DNA of 64,000 nt, taken from assembly GCA_026545225.1 (NCBI GenBank), contig CM048852.1, positions 16,782,146 through 16,846,145 of the forward strand, read 5' to 3'. Positions 35,273-46,402 of this stretch are shown one piece after another (position 1 is the stretch's first letter; the number at the start of each line of letters is the position of its first letter). This DNA comes from Cornus controversa (lineage: Eukaryota > Streptophyta > Magnoliopsida > Cornales > Cornaceae). Under the pieces are notes generated by a model. The model was not told the origin of the DNA. It did not search any database and saw only the letters and a program-made list of their open reading frames with translations. The position numbers and the translations under genes were made by a program.

Positions 35273-37134
35273 CCAACTATTCCTCCCAATGCAACCCTCC
35301 AGTTTGATGTTGAGTTGCTGTCTTGGTCTAGTGTCGAGGACATATGCAAAGACGGAGGAATAATCAAGAAGATACTTGCTAAAGGAGAGAATTGGCAGAA
35401 TCCCAAGGATCTGGATGAAGCATTTGGTACATATTCTATTACCTGTCTATATCAAATTATTAACTATTTAACTTAATGAATTTATTTGTTGTTATCTTAT
35501 GCTTCGTTGTCTTCGTTGCAGTGAAGTATGAGGCCCGGCTTGAGGATGGATCAATAGTTTCAAAATCTGAAGGGGTAGAATTCACGGTCAAAGATGGTCA
35601 GTGTCAGTGCAGCTGGTTTTCCCTTTACCTTTTAATTATGCTTGGAATTGGAATATGCTTGACATAGTGATCCTTGTGCAGGGTATTTCTGTCCTGCTTT
35701 GTCAAAAGCTGTTAAGACAATGAAGAAGGAAGAGAGGGTACTTCTGACTGTGAAACCACAATGTAAGTCCGCTTCTCGTATATACTTATTTGAGGTTCTA
35801 CTTTGTTTGTTTATTAATTGTCAAATTTTCACAGATGCCTTTGGAGAAAAGGGAAAGCCATCTATTGGTGATGAATATGCTGTGCCACCAAATGCCACCC
35901 TTCAAATAGTTCTTGAATTGGTCTTGTGGAAAACTGTTTCAGAAATTACCAATGACAAGAAGGTTATAAAGAAAATCCTGAAAGAGGGAGAGGCTTATGA
36001 GCATCCAAATGATGGGGCAGTCGTCCAAGGTAAGTTGTTTGAAGAAGAGTACATCTATGATATATTTGAGTTTTTTTGTAACTGATCCTCTTTTTACTGT
36101 CTAACAGTAAAATTAATTGCGAAGCTGTAAAATGGAACTATCTTTCTGAAGAAGAGACATGATGATGATGAGCCATTTGAGTTCAAAGTAGATGAAGGTA
36201 TTTATCATTTTCCTCTTGGTTTGCGTCTTTTTTTTTTTTTTTGAGTCTTAAATAGTCAAGATGTTTCTCTTCTGAAGAGATATTCAGACAAATGTTGCCT
36301 CTTCTGCTTTTGATATTTGTCTATGCTAATCGTGTATCGGGAGTTGGATTTTCAACAGAACAAGTTATTGATGGACTTGATAGAGTTGTGAAAATAATGA
36401 AGAAGCAGGAGATTGCACTGGTAACAATCCAGCCAGAGTATGCCTTTGGTTCATCCGAATCAGCTCAAGAGTTGGCTGTTGTTCCTGCTAATTCAACTGT
36501 ATATTATGAGGTTGAGCTGGTCTCCTTTGTGAAGGTCAGTAAAATATATGTGACGTTGTGTGAATTATCTTTCTCCAAAGAAGGTCATGGTAGATACTGA
36601 AATGATTTCTGTATCTTATGCCCGAGTGTAGGAAAAAGAATCTTGGGACATGAGTACTCAAGAAAAGATTGAGGCTGCAGGGAAGAAGAAGAAGGAAGAA
36701 GGTAATGCATTATTTAAGAGCGGCAAGTATGAGAGAGCCTCAAAGAGATACGAAAAGGTATATTTGTGATTGATGAAGTTAATATGATTGTTTGTGCCAA
36801 GACATAGCTTCATAATCCCTAGTTATGATTCACCTGAAATAAATTTTCATTTGGGGCAGGCTGTGAAATTCATCGAGTACGACTCATCTTTCAGTGAAGA
36901 GGAGAAGCAACAGGCCAAGGTGCTGAAAGTCACTTGCAATTTGAACAATGCAGCATGCAAGCTGAGACTGAAGGATTACAAGCAGGCAGAGAAACTCTGC
37001 ACGAAGGTCTTAGAAGTTGACAATAGAAACGTGAAGGCACTCTATAGAAGGGCACAGGCATACATACAACTTGTTGATTTGGACTTGGCAGAACAAGATA
37101 TCAAAAAAGCCTTGGAAATTGATTCGGATAACAA
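35260..37134 (+). pseudogene. Captured ROF1/FKBP62-like peptidyl-prolyl isomerase fragment
   Basis: Eight exons with GT-AG introns in matching phase: 35260-35426, 35522-35596, 35682-35762, 35835-36029, 36108-36197, 36359-36534, 36632-36757 and 36860-37134. They encode the end of the first FK506-binding domain (SPPTIPPNATLQFDVELLSW), the second (KYEARLEDGSIVSKSEGV, then AVPPNATLQIVLEL), the third (DGLDRVVKIMKK, then YAFGSSES) and the TPR region (KKEEGNALFKSGKYERASKR, then NLNNAACKLRLKDYKQAE and ALYRRAQAY). ROF1/FKBP62 proteins are cytosolic or nuclear HSP90-binding co-chaperones in heat response. Missing are the N-terminus with most of the first domain and the last exon with the calmodulin-binding tail. 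Exon 5 carries an in-frame TAA (36128-36130) where relatives have Gln. No start codon or promoter is evident, so it is a gene fragment, not a working gene. Confidence 0.95.
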
Positions 37135-37735
37135 GTATGTTCTCTCAAAAATAGCATCATCAATGTGACTCTTAATATATATTCTCTCTCGATCACACAC
37201 ACACACATAAATGTAAGATAAGATCATTTACATATATTTTTTTAAAAAACATGACTTAATTATATATATATATATATAACCAATTATATATACACAAACT
37301 TGTTTTAAAATTTATAATATTAGAAAAAGGGGATACACTATTATGTTCAATCTTTTTCCTATAAATGAGAGCTTCTATAAACAAGACTTAAATCCAATTT
37401 GAGATTCTTTATGAGTCGTTGGGGAAGTAACATGTGAAATTTTTTAGTGTTTTCAATCTCAGCTATCATAGTTTTCCAAAATTTTAGAGGACTGTAACCT
37501 GCTTACCTTAGTCTTTATATAGGCCTGTACGCCTCTATGTTTGCAAGACTAATGGTTGTAGTTTTTGATCCTTTTGGGTGAACAACCCGTATATTCATAC
37601 AAATAAAGTTGCAGGAGTGCATACGCATTTGAGCATGCGTTATCACATTTGAACATGTTTTTTTCTAGATGACAGTAAATTTGATGTTGATTAAAATACA
37701 CAAAGAAATTTATATAGTTACACAAACCATTAAAA

Positions 37736-37773
<38 letters not shown>

Positions 37774-38139
37774 TAATACCTAATGAAGGAGATGAGTTGG
37801 AGAGTGAGGAGGCTCAGAGCTTGCTTCAACGGAGAAAAATTAGGGCTTTCATTGCTTATATGGAGAGAAATTGGGGATTCGGTTGACAGAGAGTTTCCTT
37901 CAATCAGAGCTTGCCTCAATGGAGCTAGAGAATGACGTCGATCGGAGGAAGGGACACAGAGGCTTAGGGTTCGGTTAGGATTCAATCTAAAAAGGGTTAG
38001 AGATTTGGGTTCCAATAGTTCTTCGACTATGAGCGGGAAGCAAAATGAATTGGGGAAAATAGTTACAGAGAACGCGTGCAGTTTAATTCTCATGAAAAAA
38101 ATACCCCGCGAAATAAAATTAATTTTTTGAATAAAAATA
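37135..38139. other. CACTA interior right of the FKBP cargo
   Basis: Mostly AT-rich non-coding DNA with an (AG)15 microsatellite at 37741-37770. A 147-residue minus-strand frame at 37710-38153 runs through that microsatellite and shows no family motif, so I do not call it a gene. The GA-rich segment 37780-38060 could be a promoter or leader relic of a parent CACTA element, but that is a guess. Confidence 0.4.
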
Positions 38140-38385
38140 AGACTTTCCACCACGGGCCAAGCCCGTGATAGTTATAAAACTTTCAACCACGGCCCTAGCC
38201 CGTGGTGGAAAGTCACTTACAACAACGGGCTACATAGGACCGTCGTCAAAATTATTTTCTACTACGGGCTATATGGGCCCGCCATAGAAAATTACTTTCT
38301 ACCACGGGCTACGCGCGCCCGCCGTAGAAAGTCACTTTCTACCACGGGTTATGTCGGCCCGCCGTAAAAAGCCTGTTGTTAAAAA
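38140..38385. repeat. Right subterminal hairpin array of the CACTA element
   Basis: Six or seven units of the ACCACGGGC/GCCCGTGGT type, about 40 bases apart. The outer four have longer loops and a GCCCGCCGTAGAAA variant that also appears in the first unit of the left array. The array is about half as long as the left one. Confidence 0.9.
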
Positions 38386-38390
38386 CTAAA

Positions 38391-38402
38391 TTTCTTGTGG
38401 TG
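38391..38402 (-). repeat. Right terminal inverted repeat of the CACTA element
   Basis: TTTCTTGTGGTG is the complement of CACCACAAGAAA. It is followed at once by the target duplication GTT. Confidence 0.95.
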
Positions 38403-38405
38403 GTT

Positions 38406-40266
38406 CGAGGTGTTTCTCAAAGGTAGACTTGAGATCGGGCTACTATCAGTTGGGGATTAGAGAGGCAGACATTCCGAAAATCACTTTTCGCACACGATAC
38501 GGGCATTATGAATTTTTGGTGATGCCATTTGGTTTGACAAATGCATCGGCGGCATTCATGGATCTAATGCATAGAGTGTTCAATGCTTACTTGGACAAGT
38601 TTGTGGTTGTGTTCGTTGATGACATCCTAGAGTACTCATCTTCAGAAGAGGAGCACGAGGGTTACTTGAGGATTGTGTTGCAACTCTTAAGAGAACATCA
38701 ATTATATGCCAAGTACGAGAAGTATGAATTTTGGCTAGCGGAAGTGAAATTCCTTAGGCATGTTGTGTCCGAAGGAGGAGTTTCTGTAGATCCATCCAAG
38801 ATAGAGGCGGTGATGGGTTGGGAAAGACCTAAGAGCGTATTTGAGATATGTAGTTTCTTGGGATTGGTCGGGTATTATCGGAGGTTTGTGAAGGACTTTT
38901 CGAGGCTAGCTGCACCTATGACGAAGCTTACCCGAAAAGGAGTGAAGTTTGTATGGGATGATGCTTGCGAGCATGCATTCATGGAATTGAAGAGTCGGTT
39001 GACTTCAGCTCCAATTTTGATCATTCTGGAACGTGGGTTGGGGTACACAATTTATTGTGATGCTTCACGACTCGGTTTGGGATGTGTGCTAATGCAAACC
39101 GAATGAGTAGTGGCATATGGTTCGAGGCAATTGAAAACACATGAACAGAATTATCAGGTACATGATTTGGAGTTGGGGGCGGTGATCTTTGCACTTAAGG
39201 TGTGGAGACATTATTTGTATGGCCAGAAGTTTGAAATATTCTCGGATCATAAAAGTCTCAAATACCTTTTCTCACAAAAGGATTTGAATATGAGGCAACG
39301 GAGGTGGATAGAGTATATGGAGGACTATGACTTCGACTTACAATATCATCTGGGAAAGGCTAATGTAGTGGCGGATGCATTGAGTAGGAAGTCACATGGT
39401 AGCTTATCGAGCTTAGCCATACGGGAGTGGAAGATAATGGAAGACATCTCAGAAATGGGATTACATTTTAGTGAGGATGATGGACCGGCGGTGTTATTTA
39501 CTCTTATCGCTCAACCAACTCTTGTGAGTAGAGTGATTGAAGAGCAGAGGAAGGATAGTGAGGTTGAGGCTATTCGCACACGAATTTTGGGTGGCGAAGT
39601 AGTGAAAGGATGGACAGTTCATTCAGATGAGAGCATGAAATTTCAAGGGAAGATGTTTGTTCCTTTAGCTTGTCGGGACGAGATTTTGAGAGAGTTTCAT
39701 AACTCGAGGCTAGCAGTACATTCAGGTGGTACCAAGATGTACCATAACCTATGCCGACAGTATTGGTGGAAGGGTATGAAAAAGGATGTAGCTCAGTTTG
39801 TGGCGAGGTGCCTCACTTGTCAACAAGTGAAGGCCGAGCTTCAGAGACCAGCGGGGTTGTTGCAGCCATTGCCTGTGGCTATGTGAAAATGGGAGCATGT
39901 CACTATGGATTTTGTGACAGGGCTTTCAAGGTCGAGGAAGGGTCACGACACAGTTTGGGTGGTCATTGACAGATTGACGAAGGTAGCTCACTTTATTCCC
40001 ATTAGAGTGACAGATGATGTGGATACTCTCAGTAGATTGTATATTGAGCAGATCCTTAGGCTTCATGGCGTGCCAGTTTCTATTATTTCAGATAGAGACC
40101 CATGATTTACATCTCGATTTTGGCAGAGTTTCCAGGCAGCACTTGATACGGACCTTCACTTTAGTACGACTTTTCATCCCCAGATGGATGGTCAGTCTTA
40201 GCGTACTATACAGATTTTGGAGGATATGTTGTGGGCGTGTGTACTTGATCTTTGGGGCAGTTAGGA
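38406..40266 (+). pseudogene. Reverse transcriptase, RNase H and integrase of C, right of the CACTA (fossil)
   Basis: The words follow the chromovirus order: [32 protein letters not shown], the catalytic region [28 protein letters not shown], the RNase H start [16 protein letters not shown] and [14 protein letters not shown]. The integrase zinc-binding region follows ([20 protein letters not shown], then CLTCQQVK), then the core with [20 protein letters not shown] and TTFHPQ. It is a fossil with several breaks. The partial 3' LTR follows directly. Confidence 0.92.
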
Positions 40267-40671
40267 GGTCAAAATCTCGATTGATCGAGATTACTATTCA
40301 CAGCAAGGTTCAAAAATTGTCCAAACTTCGTTTCGATGTAATTTCTTCGGTTTAAATTGGAATTGAGTGTGGTTTTTTTTGAACTTGAGTATTTTTGAAA
40401 GATCTATCTAATGGTGTAGGTTTCATAATCAAATTATATCTGTGTAAAAAGTTGAGTCCAGAACTTAGTGGTTTATACGTATGGAACCAAAGGTGAAAAT
40501 CATTTGCAAGGGCCATTGATGATCTAATGCCACCTGAAGGGTGTGCATATAGAATGCTTCCGCAATAGAATGGATTATAATGAGATTAAGGGGTGGGAAC
40601 TTGAGGTGAAATTATGAATTCACCCCCGTTTCCCTCGCTCCTAACCTGGTGTCAGAAACCGGGGCGTGATA
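40267..40671 (+). repeat. Partial 3' LTR of chromovirus C
   Basis: This matches the last 400 or so bases of the 5' LTR and ends CGGGGCGTGATA, followed by the target duplication GGAAC (40672-40676). It keeps one TCGATTGATCGA palindrome next to ACTATTCACAGCA, where the 5' LTR has two at this spot. Confidence 0.93.
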
Positions 40672-41554
40672 GGAACAACCCTCAAAAAGTTTCCCACTCC
40701 ATGTCCCTCACCTCGTGAGTATGAGTCATGGATTTCCATCACAAGTCCGGCACTCCCATCAACTGAATAGGAGTCATGGACATCCTCAAATCATCCTCCA
40801 CTATCCTCAGCACATCGAATGTTTTGGTAATCTGTTCTAACCAATCTTCTGCAACCATAGGATCCGCTCTCCCATCAAACATAGGAGGGTTTATCTTTTG
40901 AAACATTTCTAGAGCTCTTATTGCCCTATCCCCATCTCCTTGTGCTTGATTTTGTGGACCCTCATTGGCCGTCCTAGCCAACAACCGAATGGTAGCAGTC
41001 ATCTCACGAACCAATTGTGCCCCATCTATCAATGGTAATGGAATGGGGTTTGCACCCCTGGCTCGACCTCTCCTCGGTGACATAGTTCTAACAAACATTT
41101 CCAATGAAGAAAAATCATATACATTTATGAATTAATTTATTCTACCCATATAACAATATGTTATCATCTTCGCACGTAACATGTAGACATGCTTCTCGAT
41201 ACATATTTAATCACATAAACATGTTATCAAATTAACACATAACACATATGCATGTTATCATATAAACACATATCACACGATCATGTAAACACATCCCTCA
41301 TGCATACAATTTTATCAAAACATCACCTAACATATACGCATGTTATCATATAAACACATATCATAGTATCATGAAACATATCCTTCAGACATACAAGTTT
41401 ATCAAAACAATTATGTCATGTCCACACGCGTTTCTAGATTTTCAAGTCCTTGTTCTAACCTATCCAAAACTACACGTGATTGAACCGTTACCTGTCGTCC
41501 TTAGGTATTCAACCTAGTTAAGCTCTTATAACAAGCTATGCTTTGATACCAAGC
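40672..41554 (-). pseudogene. B1 gag start, leader and PBS (fossil)
   Basis: The minus-strand gag N-terminus lies at 40739-41104 (SPRRGRARGANPIPLP, then QKINPPMFDGRADPMVAEDW), similar to the gag of C. The leader runs from 41105 to 41539. The PBS, GCTTTGATACCA on the plus strand (41540-41551), is the complement of a tRNA-iMet-type site and stands three bases from the LTR. C is inserted at the left edge of this block. Confidence 0.85.
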
Positions 41555-44215
41555 TGTCACGCCCCAATTTTTGACTCTCAAAAACTGAGGGTGATTAAGT
41601 CAAAACCCATGTTCAAAATCACAATTACTCTTATTGATATCATGCTTTGATACCAAGTTGTCACGTCCTGATTGTCGGGCCATGACTTATCACGGAAGCC
41701 TTTACATTCACCAATACCACGTGTCCCAATGGTCAACATTACAAATTATTATTCAAAAAATCAGTGGAAGTATTTCTTACAGGTCAAAAACCATTAATCT
41801 CAATAAGTATGCACTTCTACTCATCTGCATTCTAATAAATACATCACTTCCAGGACTCAACACTACATGTGTTTGGAATCTAAAGCTGAAACTTACACCA
41901 TTAGGTAGAGAATCCAAAAATACTAATTTTTTAAAAAAAAAAACCATGCTCAATTTCGATCTAAAATGAAAAATTTATGCCCGATTGAAGTTGAGCATGC
42001 TGTGAATAGTGACTTCAATCCATCGAAGTGACAACTTTGATCCATCGAAGTTTCGATGCATCAAAGTTGCAACTTCGTTCCATTGAAGTTTTGATGTATC
42101 AAAAAAGTATCGACGCAAGTATCGAAACCTACTGTCTAATGGTTGAAATTCCTAACTTATAACCTCCAAAACTTCTCTAAAAAGCCTAAACATCATCAAA
42201 TATCTTCCATAACATGAACAAATGCTAAAAACATCATCATACATCATTCTAAACCGGATTCAAATCCCGAACAAAATCATACATCAATATGGGCCATTCT
42301 CCATCACCAACATATTCCAATTTATAAGGGAAACGTTCATCAACGCCATTAACTCATCAACACAACCATTTTCACAATTTATGCATGTAAAAATGAACAT
42401 AGGAGAAGGATCATCATTCTAAAATATCTAGCATATTACCATGCTCATAATGTGCGTGTACCGTATAAAATCATAAATTCAACTAAAACGAGTTCTTGAA
42501 TTATAAAGACGACATATTGAGGTCTAAATTTTCATACACATATCAATATGAACTAAGTCCACATCTCAGACGAGCCAAATAACTAAAATAACAAGTGAAT
42601 GAGTTCTAAGACTCTGAATCCAAATCATGGAAGCTCACCATCCATCACTTCCCTGCCATTTCCTTAAAATGTTAATATAAGGGGATGAGCAAGTTCAACG
42701 GCTCAAAGTAATATGTTGTGTAATCCATTCAAGTCTATATTTCATTTAATTGCATAGAGGAAATACCAACGCACAATATAGTTACGTGTCATGCTTCCTA
42801 GCATTTTAGTCAAAGATATACGTTCATTTTCATGGCATACACATCAAATACTTTTGACAACCAAATTTCACAACATGTTTCATCACACAATCCATTATAT
42901 CTATAACATATGATATACCAAATTCATCCACAATTCCACTTACTTCACATAAGTCACATTATTTCACATGGTTCAATACAAAACCAAATTGTACATGGAA
43001 TTGAACTCACAAGCACACCACACACCCAAGATATGTACCGAAGTCCCACATCTTAATTCCCTTCGATTATTTTGGGCTACTAACCAGTCCAATCACCACC
43101 CATTTACGCAAGGTAAAGGACTTTCAACCATAAAAAGGATGATTTCCTCTTTTATTTTCTATGAGTCATTCCCGAGTATTCATTACAAACACAAAATATT
43201 TCACGTTTTTGCACGTACACTCACACATTAGATGCATTACACTCAATACATGCCCTATGTCCATTCTAGAATGTTATTCAACAATTCTCAGTGTCAACAG
43301 TATACATTAAATTCCCAAACTCAAGCTTTTCAATAAATTCACCAAAAATTCACATATACAATCTATATATCAATTTCCACAATTAAGCAATTGATGCATT
43401 TAATAACATCTATCAACCATTTTCAATTCAATAAGACATATATCATTAATTCAATTCCACAATTAATGTACAAAATCCCATAGAATTATATATAACATCA
43501 ATTTTATGCTAATAACATGAAATTAAACTTCAAATCTAAGACACAACACACCCCCTACCTCAATAGCTATAGTTTCAAGTTATTCCTTCACTCAAAAATT
43601 CAAATTTCTTAGAAATCAATTTCGGACTAAACAAACTCGTGCCCTCATCACGTAGATCGTTTCTTCCTTCTTCGGTGAACTCAAATTCCTCCTTGAAGTC
43701 TCTCTAAATTGATGAAGAAAGGAAGAAGAAGAAGAAGAAGAAGAAGTTGCTATATATGTATATATATATATATAACATTGCTCATGGCTGAGGGTAGAAG
43801 AGAATAGGGCTGGGTGCTCTCCCTTGCTATATATATCAAAATGCCTTACACTTAATTACAAGTTTGCCACAACCTTTTCACTAAACCTTCCTAGGCTCGT
43901 TTTTGAAGTTTTATAACTCCAATTGACATGAAATCAATTCTGTTGTGCATCAAATATTTATTTAAGCTTTCCCCCAAATTTGAAGTCATTCCGAGACTTT
44001 CAAATTTTTTGGGCCCACGGGGCCCGTATCCCTAGGTTAACGAGAACCGAAAAAGTCAACTTAGGTCAAACGCTCTGAAAATTTTCACAAACCTTAAATA
44101 TGTTCTCTAAACAAGTATTTCACATTTAAAACACATATATAATCATTTAAAACATTAATATGCCAACAAAATGAAAATACAAGAAAACCGGCCAAAAATG
44201 GTCATGATTCTTACA
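41555..44215 (-). repeat. Middle LTR of chromovirus B, shared by B1 and B2
   Basis: On the plus strand it starts TGTCACGCCCC and ends GATTCTTACA. To its left stands a PBS (B1 side) and to its right a polypurine tract and integrase tail (B2 side). It is closely similar along its whole length to 18137-20840, including the embedded relic PBS (41644-41655 within 41555-41658). The length is 2.66 kb. Confidence 0.9.
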
Positions 44216-44893
44216 ACCTACCCAACTAAAAAGGATTTCGCCCCCTAAATTAGGACGTACCTAGAGAAAAGAAGTTGGGATACTTAGAGCAAACTTCCTA
44301 CTCTCGTTCCTATGTAGCCTCCTCAACATTATGATGACGCCACAAAACCTTGACCAAGGGAATGGTCTTACCCTTCAAGACTTGCTCTCCAACATTAAGA
44401 ATCTATACCGGTCTCTCCTCATAGGTGACATCCTCATCAACCTCAATGTCTATCCAACTTGGGACATGTGATGGATCACGTTTGGTATTTCCTCAACATC
44501 AAAACATGGAATACGTTGTGAACCTTTTTCAAATTGTGGTGGCAAAGCCAATCTATAGGCCACCTCACCAACACCCCCAAGGATCTCAAATGGTCCAATG
44601 TATCTTGGTGACAACTTGCCACTTCGCCCAAAGCGCATCAATCCTTTATGTAGTGAAACCTTAAGGAACACATGGTCTCCCACCTCAAAGGATAATAGTC
44701 TCCTGACTCGATTAGCATAGCTCTTTTGTCTACTCTGAGCTGTCAACAATCGTTGCCTAATCAAATTAATGTTTTATGTAGTCTCCTGCACAATATCTGG
44801 ACCTAAGGCTATGATCTCGCCTACCTCAGTCCAACAAACTAGAGATGTACAAGGTCTTCCGTACAATGGCTCAAATGGTGCCATCCTAATACT
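44216..44893 (-). pseudogene. B2 integrase C-terminus and chromodomain-like tail (fossil)
   Basis: The minus strand shows RRLLSFEVGDHVFLKVS, GKLSPRYIGPFEIL and VAYRLALPPQ at 44450-44764, the integrase C-terminal fold of chromoviruses. A tail with IPLVKVLWRHHNVEEATW words follows toward 44270, matching a chromodomain-related region. It supports placing B in the chromovirus group. It is a fossil. Confidence 0.85.
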
Positions 44894-46402
44894 TGATCGG
44901 CGTTGAATGTTACACATTCTAGCCTCTTAACTTATGTATTTTATTCTCTTAGTGATAGATTATTTTGTGATTTTACTTTGTTTTAGTGTTTTCTGTATTT
45001 TCAGGGCCTTAATGATTATTTCAGTTAAGACCAAGTTTTTGGGTTTTTAAAGAAGACATCCAAGATGGTGAGATGAAGCCTACATCAAGGAGATTCACTC
45101 AACTATTTATTTTAACTCAAATCAGCCCAAGAAAGAGGTCCAAGAGAATTACAACTGCTTAAGAAGGTTTCGGGCCTGAAGCCCAAATCTGCGCATAATA
45201 CAGTCTTAATCCCATTTTGGAAAATGGACCAGAAGTCTTATTTCCGAGCCTCAAATCAACATTATTCTCGAGCTGGGTGGAACGAAATTTGATTCTGCAC
45301 ACTTTTGTATTTCACAAAAATTCTGTAAATCGGACTTCTAGTGGGTCAAAAGTCGGGCCAAAGTCAGCAGGAAAAACCCACCTGATTAGTGTTGCGGGAA
45401 ACCCTAATTTATTCCTAATTGGATTAGGACTTTGGTGTATTCTCTTGGGGAATAAAGTGAAGACTTGGAGGCTGAATTGGGGAGAGATTAGACAAAGAGA
45501 TTGGAGAGTCTGAGAGGGTTGAGAAGAGAACAGAAACATATTGCAGAGCCATTGGAGAACGAAGTCATACGCGTAATTCAGAAAGATGATGTCTTCTTCC
45601 TCAACAGTTGAAGCTTCTTCTTCTACCATGAGCGGCTAGTTCATCCACTAGGGTTTTGATGTAGCCCTAACAAAGCATCAATGGTTTGATTGTTTTAATT
45701 ATTGGGGACCTTTGTATACATGCATAGATTGTGTAATTCAGAGGATTCTTATTATAGAATTGAGCAATAAAAGTCTTGTAAATTCAATCTCAATGATTTC
45801 TTATCTTGTCATAGATATTTAGTTGTTGTTATTGAACTCAATCTCTCTTATTTTCTATGATCATGAGAGAGATTATTACACAATGGTAATCACTGAATAT
45901 ATTGTTAAGAGCTTTGATGGATTATGCCTAGAGAAGATGAACCATACTGCACCCTAGATTAGAGTAGTTAGGCAGATGGCCCATGCCAATCGAAGATAGT
46001 CCATAGCTTAGCCTTAATCATATGTTATCTTCTTGACGGATGAAGGTGAGCTTGTAGCCACCGACACCACTTATGCATGATGTAATTCCCCTATAGTTGA
46101 CTCAATTGACCATTGATTGTGGAGTTAGTGGTGAAGTCAAACACCCTAGGTTTCTCTCCTATTATCTTCATTATCTATTTACCTTTGATTTATTTTATTT
46201 TATCTTTTTAATTAGTTTAAAAATCAGAATTCTTTTCTCTTAAATTTAATTAGAATTAATTCTGTGTTCCAACTCATCAGACCATAATCCCTGAGGTACG
46301 ATACCCCTTTCGATAGCCCTATTCTGCAAGGAATTCGTTCTATTGCGAAATGTGGAAAATTTTAATTGATATACTTTTTGAGTCACACTCACACACGAAT
46401 CA
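44894..46402 (+). mobile_element. Solo Athila LTR inserted in B2
   Basis: It starts TGATCGGCGTTG and ends CACACACGAATCA and is flanked by ATACT on both sides (44889-44893 and 46403-46407). It is the same family as the element A LTR, in the opposite orientation, and nearly the same length (1,509 versus 1,500 bases). There is no internal sequence. Confidence 0.94.

Larger units (their letters stand above)
31404..38402. mobile_element. CACTA (En/Spm) DNA transposon, non-autonomous, carrying FKBP gene exons
   Basis: The element starts CACTACAAGAAA and ends TTTCTTGTGGTG, whose complement is CACCACAAGAAA, and is flanked by the 3-base duplication GTT (31401-31403 and 38403-38405). These are the hallmarks of CACTA elements. 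Subterminal hairpin arrays of TACCACGGGC/GCCCGTGGTA units fill both ends, and these are presumed transposase-binding sites. No transposase domain is recognisable in the 7.0 kb, so it must move with a transposase from elsewhere. Its cargo is a truncated ROF1/FKBP62-like gene with introns (35260-37134). It lies inside reverse transcriptase of C and is the youngest insertion in this nest. Confidence 0.95.
26349..40671 (+). mobile_element. Chromovirus C, inserted in B gag, carrying a CACTA transposon
   Basis: A plus-strand Ty3/gypsy element flanked by GGAAC on both sides (26344-26348 and 40672-40676). Parts: 5' LTR (26349-29096), iMet-type PBS, gag with two zinc knuckles, protease, reverse transcriptase, RNase H, integrase and a partial 3' LTR (40267-40671). 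The CACTA element at 31404-38402 lies inside reverse transcriptase. The 3' LTR remnant differs from the 5' LTR by roughly five percent by eye, so C is younger than B. It is broken in several places. Confidence 0.93.

Noticed and set aside
35260-37134. A working host FKBP gene at this locus
   Set aside because: The first exons and the last exon are missing, an in-frame stop stands in exon 5, no promoter is seen, and the whole lies between CACTA ends.
37710-38153. 147-residue minus-strand frame near the right CACTA end
   Set aside because: It runs through an (AG)n microsatellite, giving a Ser-Leu tail, and has no recognisable motif. A transposase remnant could not be supported.
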